Of a DNA stretch of 42,925 nucleotides, positions 35,192 to 42,925 are shown piece by piece. The stretch spans positions 1 to 42,925 of the forward strand of contig CANFOZ010000020.1 in assembly GCA_947448795.1 (NCBI GenBank). Direction: 5' to 3'. The notes under the pieces were generated by a model. The model saw only the letters and a program-made list of their open reading frames with translations, was not told the DNA's origin and made no database searches. How positions within the stretch are numbered: position 1 is the first letter of the stretch; every line of letters begins with the position of its first letter. This DNA comes from Bacteroidota bacterium (lineage in GTDB: Bacteria; Bacteroidota; Bacteroidia; AKYH767-A; JAHEYN01). Position numbers and translations under genes: made by a program.

Positions 35192-36175
35192 ATGCTCATA
35201 CGATTCTACAAAAGCAACCAGACAGCAACCCTGTTCTCAATCCCTATTTTAGTGGCTTTGCTTTGGCTTCCTGCTTGGCATAAGGCATTGCTTCCAGTGC
35301 CCGATCAAGACATGCCAATTTTTAAGTTGCTGCAGGTTCTTATGCACAAGCTGCCCACGCCACTGCTACCGATTCTCGGTATTCTGCTGGTTTCTAGCTT
35401 GGCCATCTTGTTAAATTTTTTAGTCAATGAATTTGAGGTGCTCTATAAAAAAGCGCATCTAACCTCGCTCTTTTTTGTTTTGTTGGCTTCCGCACTGCCT
35501 TCTAATATGGTCTTGAGCCCTGCACTTTTTGCATCCCTTATCTTGGTTTTTGTATTAGGGCGGATCTTTCAACTGTATAAAAATGATTCCGCCTTACCCA
35601 TCACTTTTGAGCTGGGTTTTCTAATCGCCATAGCCACCTTGATTTACTACCCATCCTTGGTTTTTCTGCTCTTGCTTTTTATTGCGTTGATTATCCTGCG
35701 CCCTTTTGTTTGGCGCGAATGGATTTCTCCACTTATTGGATTTGCCTTGCCTTTTGCCTTCCTCGGGTTGTATTATTATTGGTTCGATCGGATGGATCAA
35801 TTTATAGCGGTGTTCGCCAATCGGTCAATAGCATGGGACGATATCAGACAACGACTCCACCTGTCTATGCCTGAGCTCGTATTCCTTGGCTGCATTGGCT
35901 TGCTTGCGCTGCTTAGCATAAATAAAATAATCGGTAATTTTTTTCGAAATGTAATTCGAACCCGCAACTATCAACAGGTTTTGTTAGGGATGCTTTTTGT
36001 GGCCTTTCTTCCGCTTCTGTTTTTTAGCTCGGTACGCCAAGAAATTCTAATCATCGTAGCAATTCCGCTATCTGTTTTTTTAGGGTTCTATTTTATGGTG
36101 GCTAAACGGCTTTGGTTGATGGAACTTGTTTTTATTGGGCTCATCGGCACCTATGTGTTTCTGCACCTCCATTAA
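35192..36175 (+). CDS. DUF6427 family multispanning membrane protein
   Basis: This is an inner-membrane protein of 327 residues with about ten hydrophobic segments. It begins MLIRFYKSNQTATLFSIPIL and contains NDSALPITFELGFLIAIATL, YYPSLVFLLLLFIALIILRPF-type helices and FVWREWISPLIGFALP. This N-terminus and the RPFxWREW motif match the DUF6427 family of Bacteroidota, for which no role is known to me. It lies between purD and purQ and starts 30 bp before purQ, with which it may be cotranscribed, although purQ also has its own -7 box. No catalytic motif is visible. Confidence 0.85.
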   Translation: MLIRFYKSNQTATLFSIPILVALLWLPAWHKALLPVPDQDMPIFKLLQVLMHKLPTPLLPILGILLVSSLAILLNFLVNEFEVLYKKAHLTSLFFVLLASALPSNMVLSPALFASLILVFVLGRIFQLYKNDSALPITFELGFLIAIATLIYYPSLVFLLLLFIALIILRPFVWREWISPLIGFALPFAFLGLYYYWFDRMDQFIAVFANRSIAWDDIRQRLHLSMPELVFLGCIGLLALLSINKIIGNFFRNVIRTRNYQQVLLGMLFVAFLPLLFFSSVRQEILIIVAIPLSVFLGFYFMVAKRLWLMELVFIGLIGTYVFLHLH

Positions 36176-36181
36176 AAACCT

Positions 36182-36189
36182 TAATTTTG
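36182..36189 (+). promoter_or_regulatory. Candidate purQ -7 box
   Basis: TAATTTTG is an exact TAnnTTTG match 17 bases before the purQ ATG. The -33 region lies inside the DUF6427 gene and shows no TTG at the expected spacing. Confidence 0.4.
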
Positions 36190-36205
36190 TAAAAAATAAC
36201 AGACC

Positions 36206-36898
36206 ATGAAATTCGGCGTAGTAATATTCCCCGGCTCCAATTGCGATCATGATATGATCCACGTTCTTCGTAACATCATGCACCAAGAGGTGGTGGAGTT
36301 GTGGCACAAAGACACCGATCTTCAAGGTTGCGATATGATTATTCTGCCGGGCGGATTTTCGTATGGCGATTATCTTCGTTCAGGCGCTATCGCTCGTTTC
36401 TCGCCAATCATGGAACACGTCATTCGCTTTTCGGAGAAAGGCGGTTATGTGTTTGGTGTGTGTAACGGCTTTCAAATTCTTTGTGAAGCAGGCATGCTGC
36501 CGGGTGCTCTTTTGCACAACGACCATCACAAATTCAATTGCAAAAATGTGTTCATCAAAGCTGAAAACAATACAACTTTGATCACCTCCGGTGTAGATAC
36601 GAGCAAGGCTCTTAAAATACCTGTGGCACATGGAGAAGGTCGCTATTTCGCAGATGCCGAGGTGCTTGCACAAATGAACGCCAACGGACAAATCCTTTTT
36701 CGTTATTGCAATGAAAACGGTGCTGTTGATGCCGCATCCAATCCGAACGGTGCCCTCGAAAATATTGCGGGTGTTTGCAATGCTGGCAAGAATGTCTTTG
36801 GCATGATGCCTCATCCAGAGCGTGCCGCAGATGCTGTATTAGGCAATGAAGATGGCCGATTGTTATTCGAGTCCATCTTAGCGATGGTTAAGGCCTAA
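36206..36898 (+). CDS. purQ: Phosphoribosylformylglycinamidine synthase, glutaminase subunit
   Basis: PurQ releases ammonia from glutamine for FGAM synthase (step four of purine synthesis) together with PurL and PurS. The 230 residues form a class I glutamine amidotransferase with the catalytic Cys86 in VFGVCNGFQILCEAG, and His203 and Glu205 in GMMPHPERA. FPGSNCDHDM and ILPGGFSYGDYLRSGA are family-specific. A stand-alone PurQ implies the split PurS/PurQ/PurL enzyme, not the large fused PurL; purS and purL are not in this window. It ends ten bases before the convergent sufU stop, with no terminator between. Confidence 0.98.
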   Translation: MKFGVVIFPGSNCDHDMIHVLRNIMHQEVVELWHKDTDLQGCDMIILPGGFSYGDYLRSGAIARFSPIMEHVIRFSEKGGYVFGVCNGFQILCEAGMLPGALLHNDHHKFNCKNVFIKAENNTTLITSGVDTSKALKIPVAHGEGRYFADAEVLAQMNANGQILFRYCNENGAVDAASNPNGALENIAGVCNAGKNVFGMMPHPERAADAVLGNEDGRLLFESILAMVKA

Positions 36899-36908
36899 CC
36901 CAACAAAA

Positions 36909-37361
36909 TTATTCGGTGCTTATTGCTTTGGGCTGTTGCTCAATAGCGGCTTTGAGCGTATGCCAAGCCAGCGATGCGCATTTGATGCGTGCAGGAAACT
37001 CCCGCACACCAGCAAATACGGCAAGCTTGCCAAGCTTGTCTTCGTCTGGTTGCTGATCCATTGGCATGGTAACCAAGTCCTGAAACTGCTCAATCATTGT
37101 CTCCGCCTCAGCTTTCGTTTTGCCCTTGACTAAACTCGTCATAATAGACGCAGACGATTTTGATATCGCACAACCAGAGCCCTCAAAGGAAATGTCCTTT
37201 ATCGTGTCGCCGTCCATCACAGCGTAGATGTCGAAATGGTCGCCACAGAGCGGGTTGAATCCCTCCGAGAAATGCGTACAGGGCTTTAAAGCGCCGTAGT
37301 TGCGTGGATTCTTGTTGTGATCCAAAATCACCTGCTGATAAAGCTCGTTTAATTCCGACAT
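36909..37361 (-). CDS. sufU: SufU-type Fe-S scaffold / sulfur acceptor
   Basis: The protein has 150 residues. Three conserved ligand cysteines lie at 39 (NPLCGD), 64 (GSGCAIS) and 128 (RIKCASLAW), with Asp41. The extra segment MPMDQQPDEDKLGKLAVFAGV before the third cysteine distinguishes SufU from IscU. In Bacillus, SufU is a zinc protein that accepts sulfur from the desulfurase SufS. Its place as last gene of the SUF operon, 10 bp after sufS, fits that role. No SufE gene is present in the operon, so SufU probably replaces it. Confidence 0.95.
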   Translation of the reverse strand: MSELNELYQQVILDHNKNPRNYGALKPCTHFSEGFNPLCGDHFDIYAVMDGDTIKDISFEGSGCAISKSSASIMTSLVKGKTKAEAETMIEQFQDLVTMPMDQQPDEDKLGKLAVFAGVREFPARIKCASLAWHTLKAAIEQQPKAISTE

Positions 37362-37371
37362 GCGATGTTAT

Positions 37372-38616
37372 TTATACAAAAAGCTGGATCGCCTTTTCGA
37401 TGGCTTTGACGCAGGTATCTAGCTCTTCTTCTGTATTGTAAAATGCCAATGAAACTCGGGATGTTGCAGGTATGCCAAAGCGCTTCATAACGGGTTGTGT
37501 GCAGTGGTGCCCCGTGCGAATGGCGATGCCTTCGCGATCGAGAATAGTGCCCATGTCGTGTGGATGAACCCCATCAACAACAAAGGAAACAACCGATGAT
37601 TTATGCGCTGCCGTGCCGATGATTGTCACGCGCGGTATGGCTGCAATGCGCTTCATAGCATAAGCCAACAGCTCGCTTTCACGCGTTTCTATTTGCTTCA
37701 TGCCGATGCCAGAGATGTAATCAATGGCTGCTCCAAGTCCAATCACTTCAGCAATAGCTGGTGTTCCAGCCTCAAATTTATAGGGCAATTCGTTATAGGT
37801 CGTTTTTTCGAAAGTAACATTCAAAATCATATCGCCACCACCTTGGTAGGGGGGGAGGTCCTTCAGCCACGACTCTTTGCCATATAGCACGCCAACACCG
37901 GTGGGGCCAAACAACTTGTGACCAGAAAAGGCATAAAAATCACAGTCTAGCTCTTGCACATTCACCGGCAAGTGTTGCACGGCTTGTGCGCCATCCAACA
38001 ATACAGGAATGTTTTTCGCGTGCGCTTTTTGAATGATGTCCTTCACTGGATTAATTGTTCCTAGTGAATTAGAAACATGCACAATAGCAACGAGTTTGGT
38101 TTTCTCGCTGAGCAATTGCTCGAAGGCCTCCATGTTCAACGAGCCATCGTCGTCGATTGGAACCACTTTTAAAACGGCTTTGCGTTCTTCACACATCATC
38201 TGCCAAGGCACGATGTTGGAGTGATGTTCCATGGCGGAGATTAAAATCTCGTCGCCTGCCTGAATGTGTTTTTTGCCAAAGGAGGCCGCCAGTAGGTTGA
38301 TAGCGTCTGTGGTGCCGCGCGTGAAAATAATCTCCTGCGTTTTAGGAGCACCAATAAAACGGGCTACTTTCTTGCGTGCCTCTTCGTATTGCTGCGTGGC
38401 TTTTTCGCTTAGTAAATGTACCCCGCGATGGATGTTGCTGTTGGTGTGACGATAATATGCATTCATCGCCTCAATCACCTGCTCCGGCTTTTGTGTGGTG
38501 GCCGCATTGTCAAGATAGACAAGGGTTTTGCCATGCACGGTTTCGTTCAGAATAGGAAAATCCTTGCGAATGCTGTTGATGTCAAATGCCTGCATGGACT
38601 CTTTTAAGGCGTTCAT
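37372..38616 (-). CDS. sufS: Cysteine desulfurase SufS
   Basis: This PLP enzyme takes sulfur from cysteine for Fe-S cluster assembly. The 414 residues include TLVYLDNAATTQKPEQVIEA, SAMEHHSNIVPWQ, the PLP lysine in YAFSGHKLFGPTGVGVLYG (Lys near 234), and the group II active-site cysteine in AIRTGHHCTQP (Cys near 371). ALTERNATIVE starts exist at MQAFDINSIR, but the first ATG overlaps the sufD stop as ATGA, which supports it. It is the fifth gene of the operon, translationally coupled to sufD and followed closely by sufU. Confidence 0.98.
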   Translation of the reverse strand: MNALKESMQAFDINSIRKDFPILNETVHGKTLVYLDNAATTQKPEQVIEAMNAYYRHTNSNIHRGVHLLSEKATQQYEEARKKVARFIGAPKTQEIIFTRGTTDAINLLAASFGKKHIQAGDEILISAMEHHSNIVPWQMMCEERKAVLKVVPIDDDGSLNMEAFEQLLSEKTKLVAIVHVSNSLGTINPVKDIIQKAHAKNIPVLLDGAQAVQHLPVNVQELDCDFYAFSGHKLFGPTGVGVLYGKESWLKDLPPYQGGGDMILNVTFEKTTYNELPYKFEAGTPAIAEVIGLGAAIDYISGIGMKQIETRESELLAYAMKRIAAIPRVTIIGTAAHKSSVVSFVVDGVHPHDMGTILDREGIAIRTGHHCTQPVMKRFGIPATSRVSLAFYNTEEELDTCVKAIEKAIQLFV

Positions 38617-39923
38617 CGGGGAAGTTGATGTTCGATTTTTTTCGTCAAGTAGGTACGGAATGCGTCAATCTGTATTTTTTCAAGTACTTCTTGGGCGTAT
38701 GCAGTTAAAAGCAGCACACGGGCTTGGTGTTCGCCGATGCCACGGGCGCGCAAGTAAAACAGCGCTTCTTCGTCGAGCTGGCCAGTCGTAGTGCCATGCG
38801 AACATTTCACATCGTCTGCAAAAATTTCTAGCTGCGGCTTGGTGTTCATCACCGCATCCTCGCTGAGTAGTATGTTTTTTGAGCTCTGATACGCATTGGT
38901 TTTCTGTGCATCGCGTTGAACGAAAATTTTTCCGTTAAATACGCCGCTCGACTTACCATTTAATACTCCTTTGTAAAGCTGGTTGCTGTTGCAATGCGGT
39001 AAGCGGTGATCAACCATGGTGTGGTTGTCGATGTGCTGCTCACCAGTGGCAAGAAACAGTCCGTTCAGATGCGCTTCGGAGTGTTCGTCATTCAGACAAA
39101 TCTCCAGGTCGTTTCTAACCCAGGCGGAGTTTATCGTGATGGTGTTGGTGTCGAAATGTGCATTGCGACCGATGTCGGCATAAGTTGCCTGCACCAAGGA
39201 CGAGTTTTCGGACTCTTCCAACAGATAATATTGCATGCTGGCTTCATCCATCAAGGTGATCTCAGAAATGGCGATGATGTTTATACCATCGGATGCGCCA
39301 AAATGATGCTGCGTTTCTACGACCGCTAATGAGGATTTATCACCCACCACGAAAAGGTTGCGAGGGTAGGCAAAGGATTCTTTGTTTCCATTGAACAACT
39401 GCACGATATGCAGGGGTTTGTCGACCTTCACGCCGTTTTCGAGGTAAACAAAAAGCCCGCTAGTGGCGGCCGCCGTGTTTAAATCGGTGAACGCGTTCTC
39501 GGCATGGGAACTTTGACGGGCATAATAATCTTCAATATGGCCTGAATAATCGCGGAAGGCCTCGTCTAAGCCGCATATCAATGCACCTTTAGGCAGTCCA
39601 GAAAGGTTGGCGTGGCTTGCAGCATAAACACCATTTATTAGCACCACCGTGTAGCAGTCTAGTCCGGGAACGGCATATTTTGAGACGCCATTTTCCAATC
39701 CGTTTTCTGTGTAATGGGCTGTTTTAGGATTCGCGATGTATTTGAAAGTACGCCTTGTATCGGAGTACTTCCATTCCTCCTCCTTGCGTGTAGGCAAGCC
39801 TTTGGCCACGAAGAATTTGAGCGACTCACGGCGGAGTTCGCGCAGGTATTCGTTCTCTACTTCTAGGTCGAACTTAAGCAGGTCGGCCAGCTTGTTTTCG
39901 AAAGTTAATTCTTCCATGATCAT
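38613..39923 (-). CDS. sufD: Fe-S cluster assembly protein SufD
   Basis: SufD is a scaffold component of the SufBCD complex. The protein has 436 residues; the N-terminal helical part (LPTRKEEEWKYSDTRRTF) carries the family ExWKYT-like motif. The right-handed beta-helix core includes EICLNDEHSEAHLNGLF, GEQHIDNHTMVDH and SSGVFNGKIFVQRDAQKT. The C-terminal part has LEIFADDVKCSHGTTTGQLDEEALFYLRARGI, with the conserved histidine of SufD. It overlaps sufC upstream and sufS downstream by four bases each (ATGA), so three consecutive subunits are translationally coupled. Confidence 0.98.
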   Translation of the reverse strand: MIMEELTFENKLADLLKFDLEVENEYLRELRRESLKFFVAKGLPTRKEEEWKYSDTRRTFKYIANPKTAHYTENGLENGVSKYAVPGLDCYTVVLINGVYAASHANLSGLPKGALICGLDEAFRDYSGHIEDYYARQSSHAENAFTDLNTAAATSGLFVYLENGVKVDKPLHIVQLFNGNKESFAYPRNLFVVGDKSSLAVVETQHHFGASDGINIIAISEITLMDEASMQYYLLEESENSSLVQATYADIGRNAHFDTNTITINSAWVRNDLEICLNDEHSEAHLNGLFLATGEQHIDNHTMVDHRLPHCNSNQLYKGVLNGKSSGVFNGKIFVQRDAQKTNAYQSSKNILLSEDAVMNTKPQLEIFADDVKCSHGTTTGQLDEEALFYLRARGIGEHQARVLLLTAYAQEVLEKIQIDAFRTYLTKKIEHQLPR

Positions 39924-40675
39924 ACTGCAGCCCCTTCGTTTTTAATCCAATCGTATCCTTTCTCTTCCATCTCTAGCGCCAGTTCTTTGGTGCCTGATTT
40001 TACAATGCGACCGTTGTATAAGATATGCACGAAATCAGGAACGATATAATCAAGCAGGCGTTGGTAGTGCGTGATTACTACAAAAGCGTTGTCTTTGCTG
40101 CGAAGCTTGTTTACACCACCGGCTACGATTCGCAAAGCGTCAATATCCAATCCTGAATCGGTCTCGTCCAGGATGCCTAAAGTGGGCTCTAAGAGAGCCA
40201 TTTGAAAGATTTCGTTGCGTTTTTTCTCGCCGCCCGAAAAGCCTTCGTTCACAGGGCGCTTCGCTAAGTCTGCGTTGAGCTCCACCAGCTTCATCTTCTC
40301 TTTCATCACGGTCAAAAAATCCATCGCATCCAAAGAATCTTGGCCACGGTGCTTACGCACAGCATTCACAGCGGTCTTTAAAAAGTTGGCATTGCTTACG
40401 CCTGGAATTTCCACAGGATATTGAAAAGCGAGAAACACACCTTCGCGAGCGCGCAGCTCGGGAGCCATGTCTAACAGGTCTTTGCCTTTATAGCTCACGG
40501 AGCCGCCTGTTACTTCGTATTCTTCGCGTCCTGCTAAGATAGAAGCAAGCGTGCTTTTGCCGGAACCGTTTGGTCCCATGATGGCGTGTACCTCGCCAGC
40601 TTTCACTTCGAGGTTAAGTCCTTTGAGTATCTCTTTTCCTTCGATTGAGGCCTTGAGGTTCTTGATGGATAACAT
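39920..40675 (-). CDS. sufC: Fe-S cluster assembly ATPase SufC
   Basis: SufC is the cytoplasmic ABC-type ATPase of the SufBCD complex. The 251 residues contain Walker A MGPNGSGKSTLASILAG (about 34-50), the Q-loop FLAFQYPVEIPG, the SufC-type signature FSGGEKKRNEIFQ, Walker B LGILDETDSGLD and the H-loop VVITHYQRLL. All nucleotide-binding motifs are intact. It starts 40 bp after sufB and overlaps sufD by four bases. Confidence 0.99.
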   Translation of the reverse strand: MLSIKNLKASIEGKEILKGLNLEVKAGEVHAIMGPNGSGKSTLASILAGREEYEVTGGSVSYKGKDLLDMAPELRAREGVFLAFQYPVEIPGVSNANFLKTAVNAVRKHRGQDSLDAMDFLTVMKEKMKLVELNADLAKRPVNEGFSGGEKKRNEIFQMALLEPTLGILDETDSGLDIDALRIVAGGVNKLRSKDNAFVVITHYQRLLDYIVPDFVHILYNGRIVKSGTKELALEMEEKGYDWIKNEGAAV

Positions 40676-40715
40676 GTTGTATTGGGTTTGTTTCAGATGT
40701 GTAATAAAAATAAAA

Positions 40716-42164
<1,449 letters not shown>

Positions 42165-42207
42165 TGTTTATAATGATTCTAAATTAAAATATCGGGCAAA
42201 AAAAAGG

Positions 42208-42534
42208 TTATACAGCGAAGCTTTCGCCGCAACCACAGGTACGCGTGGCGTTTGGGTTTTTGAATTCGAAGCCTTTGCCGTTGAGGCCATCAGAAAAATC
42301 CAGCTCCGTACCAACTAGGTAAAGGAAACTTTTTTTGTCGATGGCAATCTTGATGCCTTTGTCTTCAAAGAAACGATCGTCGGGGCCTTGGTTATTGTCG
42401 AAATTGAGCTTGTAGGAGAGGCCACTACAGCCACCACCTTCAACACCCACGCGTACGAAATAACTCTCGTCGTAGTTCGACTCCGCGCGAAAATTGACCA
42501 GTCTGGTCTTTGCTTTATCGGATACAGTAATCAT
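42208..42534 (-). CDS. sufA: A-type Fe-S carrier (HesB/IscA/SufA family)
   Basis: The protein has 108 residues, starting MITVSDKAKTRLVNFRAE. The three cluster-binding cysteines are present: Cys36 in EGGGCSGLSY and Cys100/Cys102 in the terminal TCGCGESF. A-type proteins carry Fe-S clusters from the scaffold to target enzymes. SufA, ErpA and IscA cannot be told apart by sequence alone; the symbol rests on its place as first gene of the SUF operon. The promoter lies immediately upstream, giving a leader of only about 10-20 bases. Confidence 0.95.
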   Translation of the reverse strand: MITVSDKAKTRLVNFRAESNYDESYFVRVGVEGGGCSGLSYKLNFDNNQGPDDRFFEDKGIKIAIDKKSFLYLVGTELDFSDGLNGKGFEFKNPNATRTCGCGESFAV

Positions 42535-42553
42535 GATGATTGGAATTAGGCCG

Positions 42554-42585
42554 CAAAGATAGGTATTTATTGGGGTTAAACCAAA
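42554..42585 (-). promoter_or_regulatory. Promoter of the SUF operon
   Basis: On the minus strand TTTG (42585-42582), a 20-base spacer and TATCTTTG (42561-42554) match the Bacteroidota TTTG / TAnnTTTG consensus and spacing. The -7 box ends 19 bases before the sufA ATG. This is the best-formed promoter in the window. Confidence 0.8.
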
Positions 42586-42587
42586 AA

Positions 42588-42651
42588 AAGAGAATGAAAG
42601 CGAGAATTAGAAAGAGAATTAGAAAGAGAAAGAGAATGAGAATGAAGGGAG
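42588..42651. repeat. Purine-rich low-complexity tract
   Basis: About 60 bases are almost all A and G on the plus strand, with repeated GAGAATTAGAAA and GAGAATGA units. It begins right behind the -33 box of the suf promoter. Confidence 0.85.
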
Positions 42652-42690
42652 CTGCGATGCGTTGCGGCTTGCGAGCGTGAATCGCGGGCC

Positions 42691-42800
42691 GGGGCTTCGA
42701 TACGCTTCGCTAAAGTTCGACAAGCTCACTTCATCGCTCATCCACCGGTCCCTGAGGCTCCAGAGGCTTCGGGACGAAACGATGCACTGAGCGAAGCCGA
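42691..42800. repeat. REP-like GC-rich palindromic intergenic element
   Basis: Outer arms GCTTCGCT (42704-42711) and AGCGAAGC (42790-42797) pair around an inner stem GTCCC (42748-42752) and GGGAC (42771-42775). The parts TTCGACAAGCTCA, CACCGGTCCCTGAG and GAGCGAAGCCGAAG are of the kind that recur many times in intergenic DNA of Bacteroidota genomes. Confidence 0.6.
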
Positions 42801-42832
42801 AGCGGGCAGCCACCGAATTTTTCATCATTCAT

Positions 42833-42911
42833 AATTGGCTGTTAACCCCGAACTCCTGCGCACTTCCCCATTTATCATTAGTCATTCATCACTTTAATTG
42901 GCTGTTACCCC
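42833..42911 (+). repeat. Short direct repeat pair
   Basis: AATTGGCTGTTAACCCC (42833-42849) recurs as AATTGGCTGTTACCCC (42896-42911), each preceded by a CATTCATCA/TCATTCATA-like stretch. It probably belongs to the same family of dispersed intergenic repeats as the neighbouring element. Confidence 0.65.
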
Positions 42912-42925
42912 TAACCCGTTCGCCC

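Larger units (their letters stand above)
42535..42925. other. Non-coding region upstream of the SUF operon
   Basis: In order these 391 bases hold the suf promoter (42554-42585), an overlapping purine-rich tract (to about 42651), a GC-rich REP-like element (about 42690-42800) and two copies of a short AATTGGCTGTTA repeat near the end. An open frame through the element on the minus strand is a by-product of its sequence and not a gene. I see no tRNA or attachment site. Confidence 0.7.

Noticed and set aside
42619-42828. 69-codon minus-strand frame in the region upstream of suf
   Set aside because: It is the translation of the REP-like element and purine tract (ends in SFSFSFSF); not a protein.

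Overview
The window is a chromosomal segment of a Bacteroidota bacterium. Three things point there. Type IX secretion (T9SS) proteins are present: a type B sorting-domain adhesin, a PorP/SprF protein, a PorE-like OmpA protein and a type A sorting-domain protein. SecA is long (1098 aa), as is usual in this phylum. Many genes have a TAnnTTTG promoter -7 box instead of a sigma-70 TATAAT box, with little Shine-Dalgarno sequence. The order or genus cannot be fixed from the sequence alone.

Layout: (1) 1-6736 holds a repeat-built surface adhesin, cut by the window edge, then porP/sprF-like and porE-like genes, probably one transcription unit, ending in a bidirectional terminator shared with a convergent cytochrome-c-like lipoprotein. 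(2) 7371-14032 holds secA and a second secreted protein with beta-propeller-like repeats. (3) 14116-21936 is a minus-strand housekeeping block: a DUF2795 protein, PduO cobalamin adenosyltransferase, RecJ, both subunits of a 3-oxoacid CoA-transferase, a class A penicillin-binding protein and Kbl.

(4) 22351-33456 is a lower-GC glycan locus placed between the core genes kbl and purD. It begins with a GT-C-like multispanning protein and a GtrB/ArnC-type GT2 on the plus strand. A DegT aminotransferase follows on the minus strand. Then comes a compact minus-strand operon: WbqC, methyltransferase, SDR epimerase, ATP-grasp, metallophosphoesterase, two tandem paralogous glycosidase-like propellers and a second, paralogous methyltransferase. 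This is the best candidate for an undescribed system, probably synthesis and decoration of an unusual surface sugar. Two short stretches of decayed coding sequence between the GT-C and GT2 genes suggest turnover in the locus.

(5) 33664-36898 holds purD and purQ with two small membrane-protein genes between them. (6) 36909-42534 is a complete SUF Fe-S assembly operon on the minus strand (sufA-B-C-D-S-U in transcription order), driven by a near-consensus Bacteroidota promoter at 42554-42585. (7) 42535-42925 is non-coding, with a purine tract, a REP-like palindromic element and a short direct repeat.

No tRNA, rRNA, CRISPR array, transposase or integrase was found.
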